DNA of 64,000 bases from Betaproteobacteria bacterium UBA5216 (GTDB lineage: Bacteria; Pseudomonadota; Gammaproteobacteria; Burkholderiales; SG8-41): assembly GCA_002412495.1 (NCBI GenBank), contig DHVE01000118.1, positions 11,734 to 75,733 of the forward strand, read 5' to 3'. The notes beneath the pieces are model-generated. The model worked only from the letters and a program-made list of their open reading frames with translations. It had not been told where the DNA came from and did not search any database. A program made the position numbers and the translations under genes. This document shows, in pieces, positions 54,754 through 63,479 of this stretch (positions are counted from its first letter, which is position 1; the number at the start of each line of letters is the position of its first letter).

Positions 54754-54763
54754 TCCCTCACCC

Positions 54764-54873
54764 GTCATTCCGGCAAAAGCCGGAATCCCGTGCGTAACGC
54801 GCGCCGAATGCGCTGAATTCAGAGATGCTTCGCACGATTGAACAACCTGGATTCTGGCCTTCGCCAGAATGAC
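54764..54873. repeat. Inverted pair of REP-like palindromes
   Basis: GTCATTCCGGC-AAAA-GCCGGAAT at 54764-54786 and ATTCTGGC-CTTC-GCCAGAATGAC at 54851-54873 lie in opposite orientation in the gap between a Bug gene and the dehydrogenase gene. The layout is that of a typical REP doublet. Confidence 0.8.
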
Positions 54874-54892
54874 GATATCTGAAAAGTAACCC

Positions 54893-55894
54893 ATGAACAT
54901 CACCATCCTCGACGACTACACCGACCTTGTTCGCACGCTGCCCTGCGTGAGCCTTCTCGGCGAACACAAGCTGACGGTTTACACGGATTGCGAACGCAAC
55001 CTCGATGCCTTAAGCAACCGCCTGCGCGACACCGACGCGCTGGTGCTGCTGCGTGAGCGCACGCGCATCGGCGCCGAACTCATCGCGCGACTGCCGCGCC
55101 TGAAACTCATCACCCTGAATGGTCCCTATCCGCATGTGGATGTCGATGCCTGCACGCAACGCGGGATTGTGCTGTGCTCGGAACACGCGCGCACCTCCTA
55201 CGCCACGGCGGAACTGACCTGGGGGCTGATTCTCGCGGCCATGCGCAACATCCCGCAGCAGATGGCACGGCTCAAAGGCGGGCAGTGGCAAAGCCGTGCG
55301 GGGTATGGACTGCGCGGACGCACACTCGGCATCTATGGTTATGGCCGTATCGGCAAGCAGGTGGCGGGCTACGGCAAGGCCTTCGGCATGCGCGTGCTGG
55401 TGTGGGCGCGCGAGGCCGCCCGTGCGCAGGCGCTGGCCGATGGTTACGACGTGGCCGCCACGCGCGAAGCCTTGTTCGGCGAGGCCGATGTGCTGTCGAT
55501 CCATGTGCGTTTGCTGCCCGAGACGCGCGGCATCGTCACGGCGACCGACCTCGCGCGCATGAAACCCACGGCGGTGTTCGTCAACACCAGCCGTGCCGAA
55601 CTGGTACCTGCCGGGGTGCTGGCGGCGGCGCTGCGCGCCGGACGGCCGGGCGCTGCGGCGGTGGATGTCTACGAAAACGAACCGGTGATGCAGGCGGATA
55701 ATGCGCTACTGCAGTTGGACAACGTGATCGCCACGCCGCATCTGGGCTACATGGAACACGACCAGATGAATAATTATTTCTCCGACAACTTCAAGCGCGT
55801 ACTGGCGTTTGCGGCGGGCAAACCGTACGGCGTGATCAATCCCGCCGCATTGGAGTTATTGGAGACTGTGGAGGCAGTGGAGATTAAGCGATGA
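54893..55894 (+). CDS. D-isomer-specific 2-hydroxyacid dehydrogenase
   Basis: A 333-residue NAD(P)-dependent dehydrogenase. The Rossmann motif is GIYGYGRIGKQ, and the catalytic residues are in NTSRAELV (Arg), DVYENEPV (Glu) and TPHLGYMEHD (His). It differs from the dehydrogenase at 15244 in having ELTWGLILAAMRNIP near the domain hinge, as in phosphoglycerate-dehydrogenase-like members. Its TGA overlaps the ATG of the next Bug gene (ATGA). Confidence 0.92.
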   Translation: MNITILDDYTDLVRTLPCVSLLGEHKLTVYTDCERNLDALSNRLRDTDALVLLRERTRIGAELIARLPRLKLITLNGPYPHVDVDACTQRGIVLCSEHARTSYATAELTWGLILAAMRNIPQQMARLKGGQWQSRAGYGLRGRTLGIYGYGRIGKQVAGYGKAFGMRVLVWAREAARAQALADGYDVAATREALFGEADVLSIHVRLLPETRGIVTATDLARMKPTAVFVNTSRAELVPAGVLAAALRAGRPGAAAVDVYENEPVMQADNALLQLDNVIATPHLGYMEHDQMNNYFSDNFKRVLAFAAGKPYGVINPAALELLETVEAVEIKR

Positions 55895-56865
55895 AAATTC
55901 AACGGATGCTTATACTCGCCGCGCTTGCACTGTGCGCCACCGCGCACGCGCAACCCCAACCTGCGTGGCAACCCGAAAAACAGGTGGAGTTCGTGGTGGG
56001 TTCGGGACCCGGCGGCGGCAACGATCGCACTGCCCGCGTGTTGCAAAAAATCTGGTCTGAAAACAAATGGCTGCAAAACGTCACCGTGATCAACAAGGTC
56101 GGCGGCGGCGGCGCGGTGTCGTACACCTATGCCAATCAACATCCGAATGACGCGCACTATCTGGTGATCGTGCGGCCGGGATTTTTGTCGAACCATATCC
56201 TCGGCCGCAGCCCCATCGGCCCCAACGACATGACGCCGCTGGCGATGGTCAGCGGCGAGCGCAGCGTGCTGGTGGTGCGCACCGCCTCCCCGCTCAAATC
56301 AGTGGCCGACGTGATCGAACGCCTGAAGACCGATCCGCAGGCATTGAGCGTGTCGGTGGGCAGTGCGCGCGGCTCGACGCCGCACATCATGATTTCGATG
56401 CTCGCAAAAATGAACGGCATCGACGCGCGGCGGCTGAAGGTGGTGACGTTTTCCGGCGGCTCGGAATCGGCGACGCAATTGCTGGGCGGACACATCGACA
56501 TGATGGCGGTGGCCATCGACAACGCCGTGCCGCACTACAAAAACGGCAACATGCGCATCCTCGGCATATCAACGCCGCAGCGCGTACCCGCGCTGCCCGA
56601 CGTGCCCACGCTGAAGGAACAGGGCTTCGACGTGGTGCTGGGCGGCTTCACCATGGTGATGGGCCCGCGGGGTTTATCACCGGCACAGGTCGCCTATTGG
56701 GAATCGATGATCGAGCGCGCGATCAATCACGCCGACTGGAAACGCCAGCTCGCGGTGGATTTTCAGGACCCTGATTTCAGAAAATCCGCCGCCACGCGCG
56801 AGTATCTGAAACAGCAGTACGACTTTTTGCGCGCTGTCTTGACGGATATGGGGATGGCGAAGTAG
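55891..56865 (+). CDS. Bug/TctC-like receptor, divergent subfamily (tandem copy 1)
   Basis: A 324-residue protein whose ATG overlaps the dehydrogenase stop. The signal peptide (MKIQRMLILAALALCAT) ends near AHAQ. The mature start is PAWQPEKQVEFVVGSGPGGGNDR, the turn is NKVGGGGA and the second loop VVTFSGGSES. It is clearly related throughout to the next gene (for example RSPIG-x-NDMTP-x-AM), so the two are a tandem duplication. Confidence 0.9.
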   Translation: MKIQRMLILAALALCATAHAQPQPAWQPEKQVEFVVGSGPGGGNDRTARVLQKIWSENKWLQNVTVINKVGGGGAVSYTYANQHPNDAHYLVIVRPGFLSNHILGRSPIGPNDMTPLAMVSGERSVLVVRTASPLKSVADVIERLKTDPQALSVSVGSARGSTPHIMISMLAKMNGIDARRLKVVTFSGGSESATQLLGGHIDMMAVAIDNAVPHYKNGNMRILGISTPQRVPALPDVPTLKEQGFDVVLGGFTMVMGPRGLSPAQVAYWESMIERAINHADWKRQLAVDFQDPDFRKSAATREYLKQQYDFLRAVLTDMGMAK

Positions 56866-56904
56866 CAGTCCGACACACCGCCGCGTTGCGATCAAGGAGC
56901 TGAC

Positions 56905-57885
56905 ATGCGAACCCTATCCGTCTCTCTCGCCTGCCTTGTGTCATTCATCAGCGCCGCCGCGCACGCGCAGCCCCAAACAGCATGGCAGCCGCAGCGACAA
57001 GTGGAACTGGTGGTCGGCTCCGGCCCTGGTGGCGGCAATGACCGCAACGCGCGTGCACTACAAAAAATACTGTTTGAAAACAAATGGTTGCTGAACATCT
57101 CCGTGGTCAACAAAGTGGGCGGCAGCGGTGCGCTGTCGTACACCTACGTCAACGGCCATGCGAATGACGCGCATTTTCTGGTGCTGGTGCGTCAGGGATT
57201 TTTGTCGAACCACGTCTCCGGGCGCAGCCCGATCGGTATTAATGACATGACCCCCATTGCGATGCTGGCCAGTGAGGCGAGCGGCATCGCGGTGCGCGCG
57301 GGCAACACCGCGTTGAAATCCTTGCCCGACATGATTGAGCGTCTGAACAAGGATCCGCTATCGCTCACCACATCGCTCGGCAGTTCGCGGGGCGGCTCGC
57401 CGCATCTGATGTTTGCGTTGCTCGCCAAGGCAGCGGGTATCGACGCACGGCGCCTGAAGGTGGTCACGTTCAGCGGCGGCGCGGAGTCGGCGACCCAATT
57501 ACTCGGCGGCCACATCGACCTGTCCGCGGTCAGCATCGACAATCTGGCGCCGCATCACAAGAGCGGTGCAATGCGCATTCTTGGTGTTTCCAGCGCGCAG
57601 CGCCTTGCCGTCCTGTCCGACGTACCCACGCTGCGGGAGCAGGGTTACGACATTCAGACTCTTGGCTTCACTATTGTGATGGCGCCGCGCGGCGTGACGC
57701 CCGCGCAAGTGCAATATTGGGAAAACCTGCTGGAGCGCGTATCCAACAACGCGGAATGGAAACGCCTGCTGGCCGCCGATCTGCAAGATCATGATTTCAG
57801 AAAATCCGCGCCCACGCGCGAACTGCTGCGCCAGCAATATGAACTGACACGCACCGTACTGGCCGACATCGGCATGACTAAATAA
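56905..57885 (+). CDS. Bug/TctC-like receptor, divergent subfamily (tandem copy 2)
   Basis: A 326-residue protein with AAGGAG upstream of its ATG. The signal peptide (MRTLSVSLACLVSFIS) ends near AHAQ. It has the same WQPQRQVELVVGSGPGGGND start and VVTFSGGAES loop as the upstream copy. The main differences are in the middle (SEASGIAVRAGNTALKS), where copy 1 has SGERSVLVVRTASPLKS. The gene precedes an MmgE/PrpD gene by 71 bases. Confidence 0.9.
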   Translation: MRTLSVSLACLVSFISAAAHAQPQTAWQPQRQVELVVGSGPGGGNDRNARALQKILFENKWLLNISVVNKVGGSGALSYTYVNGHANDAHFLVLVRQGFLSNHVSGRSPIGINDMTPIAMLASEASGIAVRAGNTALKSLPDMIERLNKDPLSLTTSLGSSRGGSPHLMFALLAKAAGIDARRLKVVTFSGGAESATQLLGGHIDLSAVSIDNLAPHHKSGAMRILGVSSAQRLAVLSDVPTLREQGYDIQTLGFTIVMAPRGVTPAQVQYWENLLERVSNNAEWKRLLAADLQDHDFRKSAPTRELLRQQYELTRTVLADIGMTK

Positions 57886-57956
57886 TTGTGCCGTGTTAGA
57901 AATACCGTGTTGCGGCAATAGACAACCGGCGCCGAACCAACCCACAAGGAATCCCC

Positions 57957-59351
57957 ATGTCCAGCACCGCTGACACCAAAATATCACCGATCACGCAGAC
58001 ACTCGCCGCCTACATCGCCGCCGCGCCGCGCAAGGCCTTGCCGAAAGCGGTCACCGAAAAAACCAAGCATCACATCCTCGATACGCTTGCTGCGATGGTG
58101 TCCGGCAGCAAATTGCCGCCTGGCAAGGCGGCGCTTGCTTACGCCAAAACACTCGGCGGCACGAAGGAAGCGACTGTCGTCGGATCACGCATGCAGTCCA
58201 CCGCGGTCAACGCCGCGCTCGCCAACGCGATGATGGCGCACGCCGACGAAACCGATGATTCACACGCGCCCTCCATGATGCATCCGGGCTGCGCCATCGT
58301 CGCCAACGCACTGGCGTTCGGCGAACGCTGCCGCACCAGCGGCACCGCGATGCTGCGCGCGGTGGCGCTGGGCTACGACGTGGGCGCGCGACTCAACATT
58401 TCACTGGGTGAAGCCACGTTTCGCAAGGTGGGGCATCTCACGCACTGCTTCGGCCCAACCTTCGGTGCCACCGCCGCGGCCGCCGCGCTTTCCGGTTTTA
58501 ACGCACGGAAAGTGCGATACGCGCTCGCCTACGCGGCGCAGCAGGCGGGCGGTCTGTCGAGTTATGCGCGCGACACCGAACACATCGAAAAGGCGTTCGA
58601 CTTCGGCGGCATGCCGGCGCGCAATGGCGCAACCGCGGTGTCGATGGTCGCCGCCGGTTGCACCGCCACCGACGACATCCTGTTCGGCGAACGCAGTTTT
58701 TACGCCGCCTACGATGAATCCGCGCGCACCGGCCGCGCGCCCGACCCGTCGGTGCTGATCAGCGATCTGGGCACGCGCCACGAAATCATGCGCACCAACA
58801 TCAAGCGCTGGACGGTGGGTTCGCCAATACAGGCGCCGCTCCATTCGCTGCTCACGCTGATACGCGAACACCACATCAAAGCCGATGACGTGGAAAAACT
58901 GGTGGTTCGCGTTTCGATCACCGGCGCCAACACCGTGGGCGATCGCGAAATGCCCGACATCTGCATGCAGCACATGTGCGCGGTGATGCTCCTCGACGGC
59001 ATCGCGACCTTCGAGTCCGCGCATGACTTGAAGCGCATGAAAAACGCGAAAGTGCTGGCAGTGCGCAAACGCATCGAACTCATCGGTGACGAAGCGCTGC
59101 AAAAGAAGCTGCCGCAACGCCAGGGCATCGTCGAGATCACCCTGAAAGACGGCCGCACGGTGAGCCACCACACCGAGGCCGTGCGCGGCACGCCCGACAA
59201 CCCGATGACGCGCGCCGAAGTCGACGAAAAGTGTTATCACCTGATGGCGCCCGTACTCGGTGCAAAAAAATCGCGCACGCTGTGCGATACCATCTGGCAA
59301 CTCGAAAAGCTCACCGATGCGCGCCAGTTGCGGCCGCTAGTGCAGTGTTAA
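57957..59351 (+). CDS. MmgE/PrpD family protein
   Basis: A 464-residue MmgE/PrpD protein. The catalytic Asp segment is MMAHADETDDSHAPSMMHPG at about 91-110; the later TNIKRWTVGSPIQAPL segment at about 280-295 supplies the family's conserved Lys region. It shares little with the MmgE/PrpD proteins at 40603 and 62100 beyond these motifs. A Bug gene starts with a GTG that overlaps its stop by seven bases. Confidence 0.92.
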   Translation: MSSTADTKISPITQTLAAYIAAAPRKALPKAVTEKTKHHILDTLAAMVSGSKLPPGKAALAYAKTLGGTKEATVVGSRMQSTAVNAALANAMMAHADETDDSHAPSMMHPGCAIVANALAFGERCRTSGTAMLRAVALGYDVGARLNISLGEATFRKVGHLTHCFGPTFGATAAAAALSGFNARKVRYALAYAAQQAGGLSSYARDTEHIEKAFDFGGMPARNGATAVSMVAAGCTATDDILFGERSFYAAYDESARTGRAPDPSVLISDLGTRHEIMRTNIKRWTVGSPIQAPLHSLLTLIREHHIKADDVEKLVVRVSITGANTVGDREMPDICMQHMCAVMLLDGIATFESAHDLKRMKNAKVLAVRKRIELIGDEALQKKLPQRQGIVEITLKDGRTVSHHTEAVRGTPDNPMTRAEVDEKCYHLMAPVLGAKKSRTLCDTIWQLEKLTDARQLRPLVQC

Positions 59352-60319
59352 AAAATGAAATAAAAACATATGTTTATATCGCTCTCGCGAGCTTGCTTCC
59401 GTTGAGCAGCGCGTGGGCACAGCCCTACCCCACCAAACCCGTGCGCGCTGTTCTGCCGATTTCGCCAGGCAGCAGCCTCGACATCGTGGGCCGTCTCGTT
59501 ATTCAAAAATTGTCCGAGGCCTGGGGCCAGCCAGTGGTCGTGGATAACCGGCCCGGCGCGGGCGGCACGCTGGGCACCGCGCTGGCGGCGCGCGCGCCGG
59601 CCGACGGGTACACGCTACTGGTCAGCGGGATCAGTCAAACCATCAATACCGTGCTCTACACGCGGCTGCCCTACAACGCGCAACAGGACTTTATCGAAAT
59701 CGCGCCCATTGCCAGCATGTATCAGGTGCTCGCCATCGCGCCATCGCAAGGCATCAAAAGCGTGGCGCAATTGATTGCGCTGGCGAAGGCAAAACCCGGG
59801 CACGTGACGTACGGCTCCGCCGGCATCGGCAGCGGCGCGCATTTCGCCGCCGAAAAATTGCGCATCGCCCTGAACATCGACGCGCTGCACGTGCCCTACA
59901 AGGGCGGACCGGAAGCGATGAACGACGTGATAATGGCGCGCATACACTACTGGCTGCCCACGATAGGCACCGCGTTGCCGTTCATCCAAAGCAACCGGCT
60001 GCTCGCCTTGGGGGTCTCCAGCGCGCAACGATCAGTGCTGCTGCCCGAGGTGCCGACGCTCATCGAAGCCGGTGTCGCCGGTTACGAAGAATCGCTGTGG
60101 TTCGGCATCTGGACACCGCGCGGCGTGGCCGCGGGCATCGTCGACAAAATCGCACAAGATGTCTCGCGCGCGATTGATCTGCCCGCGCTGCGCGAGCCTT
60201 TCCGCAAGCTCGCCGCCGAGCCGCTGCACATGACGCCGGCGGAATTTGCGCGCTTTGTGCGCCGCGAAAACGAGTCGGCCAGACAGATCGCCAAGGCGGC
60301 GGGCATCAAGGCGCAGTAG
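59345..60319 (+). CDS. Bug/TctC-family periplasmic solute receptor with GTG start
   Basis: A 324-residue protein. The GTG at 59345 is chosen because it gives a complete signal peptide (MLKNEIKTYVYIALASL, cleavage near AWAQ) and overlaps the MmgE/PrpD stop; no ATG is available in frame nearby. The first loop ISPGSSLDIVGR lacks the second Gly but keeps Asp; DNRPGAGG and HVPYKGG are standard. It is the last gene of the 53.2-60.3 kb series. Confidence 0.9.
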   Translation: MLKNEIKTYVYIALASLLPLSSAWAQPYPTKPVRAVLPISPGSSLDIVGRLVIQKLSEAWGQPVVVDNRPGAGGTLGTALAARAPADGYTLLVSGISQTINTVLYTRLPYNAQQDFIEIAPIASMYQVLAIAPSQGIKSVAQLIALAKAKPGHVTYGSAGIGSGAHFAAEKLRIALNIDALHVPYKGGPEAMNDVIMARIHYWLPTIGTALPFIQSNRLLALGVSSAQRSVLLPEVPTLIEAGVAGYEESLWFGIWTPRGVAAGIVDKIAQDVSRAIDLPALREPFRKLAAEPLHMTPAEFARFVRRENESARQIAKAAGIKAQ

Positions 60320-60437
60320 TGGATGCGGCGCACCGCGACCGCGTGCGCATCCATCCTTTGCAAGACTTTTGAACCTGGCAACGTCGCCACCCTTATCCCA
60401 ACGCATCCTCACACCCTATCCCGCATCGGCACCCGCC

Positions 60438-60647
60438 GTTGAATACAACTACATCATCGCCGGTGCGGGTTGCGCAGGTTGCGGGCTGGCCAACCGCTTA
60501 AGCGCTTCCCGCGAACACCGGGGACCGCTGCTAAAAACCGGTGAAGACGAACGCTGGATGTGGATCAAAATTCCGGCGGGCATCGCGCACATCCTGATCG
60601 GCGAAAAAGCCTCCGACATGATCCTGACGGACGCGCGGTTCGGCTGA
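60438..60647 (+). pseudogene. N-terminal remnant of a GMC oxidoreductase (choline-dehydrogenase-like)
   Basis: About 69 codons encode VEYNYIIAGAGCAGCGLANRL, the FAD-binding start of GMC oxidoreductases (normally YIIVGAGSAGCVLANRL), followed by KTGEDERWMWIKIPAGI, close to the usual E-A-G-x-D-x-x-x-W-I-x-x-P-A-G. It then ends after TDARFG, while the family is over 500 residues long. There is no in-frame start codon directly before the motif. The rest of the gene is absent, so it is a decayed relic. Confidence 0.8.
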
Positions 60648-60782
60648 CATAAGCGATATCAAAGCACCCCGCCACCGGCATGCGCTTTCCGCGCCCTTTC
60701 CGCGTCATCAAGGGGCGTGATACGCTCCGGCCACCACGCGAATCAACAACCAACCCTACCGCCCCATTTCAGGAGACCCGCA

Positions 60783-61553
60783 ATGAGTTACGAACACATT
60801 CTGTACGACATCGAAGACGGCGTTGCCATCATCACGCTGAACCGCCCGGAAAAAATGAACGCGATGAACCGCAAGCTGGGGCTGGAGTTGCACGCCGCGG
60901 TGAAGGCGGCGGAAGCCGACGACGCGGTGGGCTGCATCGTGATCACCGGCGCGGGCGATCGCGCCTTCACGGCGGGCGGCGACATCAAGGAGCAACTGGA
61001 GAACGATGCAAAATTCAGCGATCAACAACTGGATGAAATGCGCGACAACAAGAACCGTTATGAAATTTCCGCGTGCGCCAAGCCCACCATCGGCATGGTG
61101 AACGGCGTCGCGTATGGCGGCGGCGCGGTGCTGGTGTCGTCGCTCGATATGCGCGTCGGCTGCGAAGGCGCGAAGTTCCGCTTTCTCGCGGCGGCTTACG
61201 GGCGTATCAACAGCACCTGGACGCTGCCCAATCAGGTCGGCTGGCCTGTGGCAAAGGAACTGCTGTTCACCGCGCGCATCGTGGGAGCGGAAGAAGCGTA
61301 TCGCATCGGTCTCTTGAATCACCTGGTGCCGCGCGCGCAACTGCGCGAAAAAACCATGGAAATCGCCAAGATGATCGCCGCCAACCATCGCGGCGCGGTT
61401 ATGGGCGTCAAGGCGCTGATGCTCAAGCAAATGACCATGAATCTCGAACAACAGTACGAAGCCGAGCATGAATACACCACCCACGTGCTGCGCGGCGCCA
61501 AGGCCAAGGACGCTTTCCCCGAGTTCATGGCGCGCAAGGGATTGAAAGCCTGA
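60783..61553 (+). CDS. Enoyl-CoA hydratase/isomerase-family (crotonase) protein without the usual Glu pair
   Basis: A 256-residue crotonase-fold protein with AGGAG upstream of its ATG. The CoA-binding segment NRPEKMNAM and the oxyanion hole (TAGGDIKEQ; NGVAYGGGAV) are present. The two catalytic Glu of enoyl-CoA hydratase are missing: V116 replaces the Glu after GGG, and A137-A138 lie where the PE pair is expected. It may be an isomerase, hydrolase or decarboxylase-type member. Cytoplasmic, acting on acyl-CoA. Confidence 0.9.
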   Translation: MSYEHILYDIEDGVAIITLNRPEKMNAMNRKLGLELHAAVKAAEADDAVGCIVITGAGDRAFTAGGDIKEQLENDAKFSDQQLDEMRDNKNRYEISACAKPTIGMVNGVAYGGGAVLVSSLDMRVGCEGAKFRFLAAAYGRINSTWTLPNQVGWPVAKELLFTARIVGAEEAYRIGLLNHLVPRAQLREKTMEIAKMIAANHRGAVMGVKALMLKQMTMNLEQQYEAEHEYTTHVLRGAKAKDAFPEFMARKGLKA

Positions 61554-61615
61554 CCCCAATCGGCTGATGCTGTTTCTTCAATAACCATCAATCCATCAAT
61601 CACCCTGAACACACT

Positions 61616-62086
61616 ATGTCCATCCAAATCACATCCCTGAAACACACCCTCGCGAGCCTCGCCGTCAGCAGTTTTCTGTTGGCCGGCGCAACACTGGCGA
61701 TTGCACAAACCGCCCCCGACGCCACGCTCGCCGCGGCCGCCAAGGAGCCGGGCGCCAAGGTCACGGAAAGCGGTCTGGTCTTCCGCGCGCTTAAGGAAGG
61801 CAAGGGCGCGCAACCCACCGCCGAATCCGTCGTCAAGGTGCATTACAAGGGCACTTTTCCCGACGGCAAGGAGTTTGACAGCTCGCACAAGCGCGGCGAA
61901 CCAACCGAGTTTCCGCTTAACCGTGTGATCAAGTGCTGGACCGAGGGCGTCGGCATGATGAAAGTCGGCGGCACGGCCAAACTCACGTGTCCATCGGCCA
62001 TCGCCTATGGCCCGCGCGGGGCGGGCGGCGTGATTCCGCCGAATGCAACGCTGGTGTTCGAGGTGGAGTTGCTGGGCGTTAAATAG
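61616..62086 (+). CDS. Periplasmic FKBP-type peptidyl-prolyl isomerase
   Basis: A 156-residue protein with a signal peptide (MSIQITSLKHTLASLAV, cleavage near AIAQ). The FKBP domain follows: VVKVHYKGTFPDGKEFDSS, RVIKCWTEGVGMMKVGG, and AYGPRGAGGVIPPNATLVFEVELL. Key pocket residues Tyr, Phe-Asp, Trp and Ile are in place, so it should be active in folding periplasmic proteins. It sits between the crotonase and MmgE/PrpD genes but has no obvious metabolic link to them. Confidence 0.93.
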   Translation: MSIQITSLKHTLASLAVSSFLLAGATLAIAQTAPDATLAAAAKEPGAKVTESGLVFRALKEGKGAQPTAESVVKVHYKGTFPDGKEFDSSHKRGEPTEFPLNRVIKCWTEGVGMMKVGGTAKLTCPSAIAYGPRGAGGVIPPNATLVFEVELLGVK

Positions 62087-62099
62087 TCCTTGTGCGCGC

Positions 62100-63479
62100 A
62101 TGAAAGACCTCACGCGCATCCTGTCGCGCTTCGTCTGCGATTCGCGGTTTGACGCGCTGCCGCCGGCGGTTCAGCACGAGGGCGCGCGCGCTTTTGTGAA
62201 CTGGATGGGCTGCGCGGCGGGCGGTTCGCGCGAAGACGATGTTCAGCTCATGCGCGATCACCTCGCCGAATTCAATGGCGCGGCGGATACCACGGTGGTG
62301 GGCCAGCGCGTGAAACTCGACGCACTGAACGCCGCCTTCATCAACTCGATGAGTTCCGGCTCGTTGGCGTTCAACGACACGCATTTCAATACTGTGGCAC
62401 ATCCCACTGCGCCCGTGGTGGCGGTGTTGCTGGCGCTGGCGGAACGCCGGCCGGATTTTCAGCCGTTAAGCGGCAAGGAATTGCTGCACGCGCTGATTCT
62501 TGGCGTTGAAGTGCAATGCCGCGTGGGCAATATGCTCTGCGTGCCACCAGCGGAAAGCCATGTCGGGCTGTCGATGAAAGGGCTGGCCGGCGTGATCGGC
62601 GGCGCCGTCGCGGCGGGCAAGGCGCTCGGGCTGGATGAACACGGCATGGCCACCGCCATCGGCCACGCCGCCAATCAGGCGAGCGGGCTGCGCGAAGCCC
62701 AATCGACGATGGCCAGCCACTTTACCTATGGCCACAGCGCGCGGTGCGGACTGACGGCGGCGTTGCTGGCGGCGCGCGGGTTTGAATGTTCCGACAGCAT
62801 GCTCGAAGGTCCGAAAGGTTTTGCCGTCTCGTTCAGCACGCGGCCCAATCTCGAAGCCGCACTCGACAAACTGGGCGAGGCATACGAGATGTCATCGATT
62901 GCCTACAAGCCCTATCCCTCGGGCTTCGTGGTGCATCCAATTATCGATGCGTGTCTGGAGATTGCGCGCGCGCCCGCGTTCGACGCGGCGCGTCTGGCAC
63001 ACATAGCACGCGTGGAAATCACCGCGAATCCGCTTGCCGAAAAACTCACCAACCGCGTGGCGCCGCTTGATCGCGGACAGGCGCTGGTGAGTTATCAACA
63101 TTGGGCGGCGGTGTCGCTCATCCACCGGGCCGCCGGTATTGCGCAGGTGACTGACACCGTGGTGAACGATCCGCAAGTCGCCGCGCTGCGCCGCAAAGTC
63201 ACCTGCGACAGCGACGCCAGCCTCGGACGCGAAGCCGCCCGTGCGCGCGTGGTATTTGCCGACGGAAGCTATCTGGAGGCCAGCGTTGCGCATTGCCGCG
63301 GCAGCGTGCGGCGTCCGTTGACCGATGACGATGTTTCAGAAAAGGCGCTGGCGCAGTTGCGCACCGTCTACCCGACACGCGCCGCCGAAGACATTCGGGC
63401 GCACTGCTGGCACATCGGAGAATGCGATACGGTCGCGCCGTTGTGTCAGCGGCTGGTGGCGGAAGCCACGGTAAATTAA
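62100..63479 (+). CDS. MmgE/PrpD family protein
   Basis: A 459-residue MmgE/PrpD protein starting at the ATG at 62100 (MKDLTRILSRFVCDSRF), 13 bases after the FKBP stop. The helical dehydratase fold is shown by FVNWMGCAAGGSREDDVQ, the SGSLAFNDTHFNT segment where the others have the Asp pair (D-D becomes N-D), and SIAYKPYPSGFVVHPIIDA, the conserved Lys-Pro-Tyr-Pro active-site region. The last bases overlap the end of the convergent Bug gene. Confidence 0.92.
   Translation: MKDLTRILSRFVCDSRFDALPPAVQHEGARAFVNWMGCAAGGSREDDVQLMRDHLAEFNGAADTTVVGQRVKLDALNAAFINSMSSGSLAFNDTHFNTVAHPTAPVVAVLLALAERRPDFQPLSGKELLHALILGVEVQCRVGNMLCVPPAESHVGLSMKGLAGVIGGAVAAGKALGLDEHGMATAIGHAANQASGLREAQSTMASHFTYGHSARCGLTAALLAARGFECSDSMLEGPKGFAVSFSTRPNLEAALDKLGEAYEMSSIAYKPYPSGFVVHPIIDACLEIARAPAFDAARLAHIARVEITANPLAEKLTNRVAPLDRGQALVSYQHWAAVSLIHRAAGIAQVTDTVVNDPQVAALRRKVTCDSDASLGREAARARVVFADGSYLEASVAHCRGSVRRPLTDDDVSEKALAQLRTVYPTRAAEDIRAHCWHIGECDTVAPLCQRLVAEATVN

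Noticed and set aside
59360..59376. AACATATGTTTATA as another operator copy
   Set aside because: It lies inside the coding start of a receptor gene, and the dyad fits the shared motif poorly. Probably chance.
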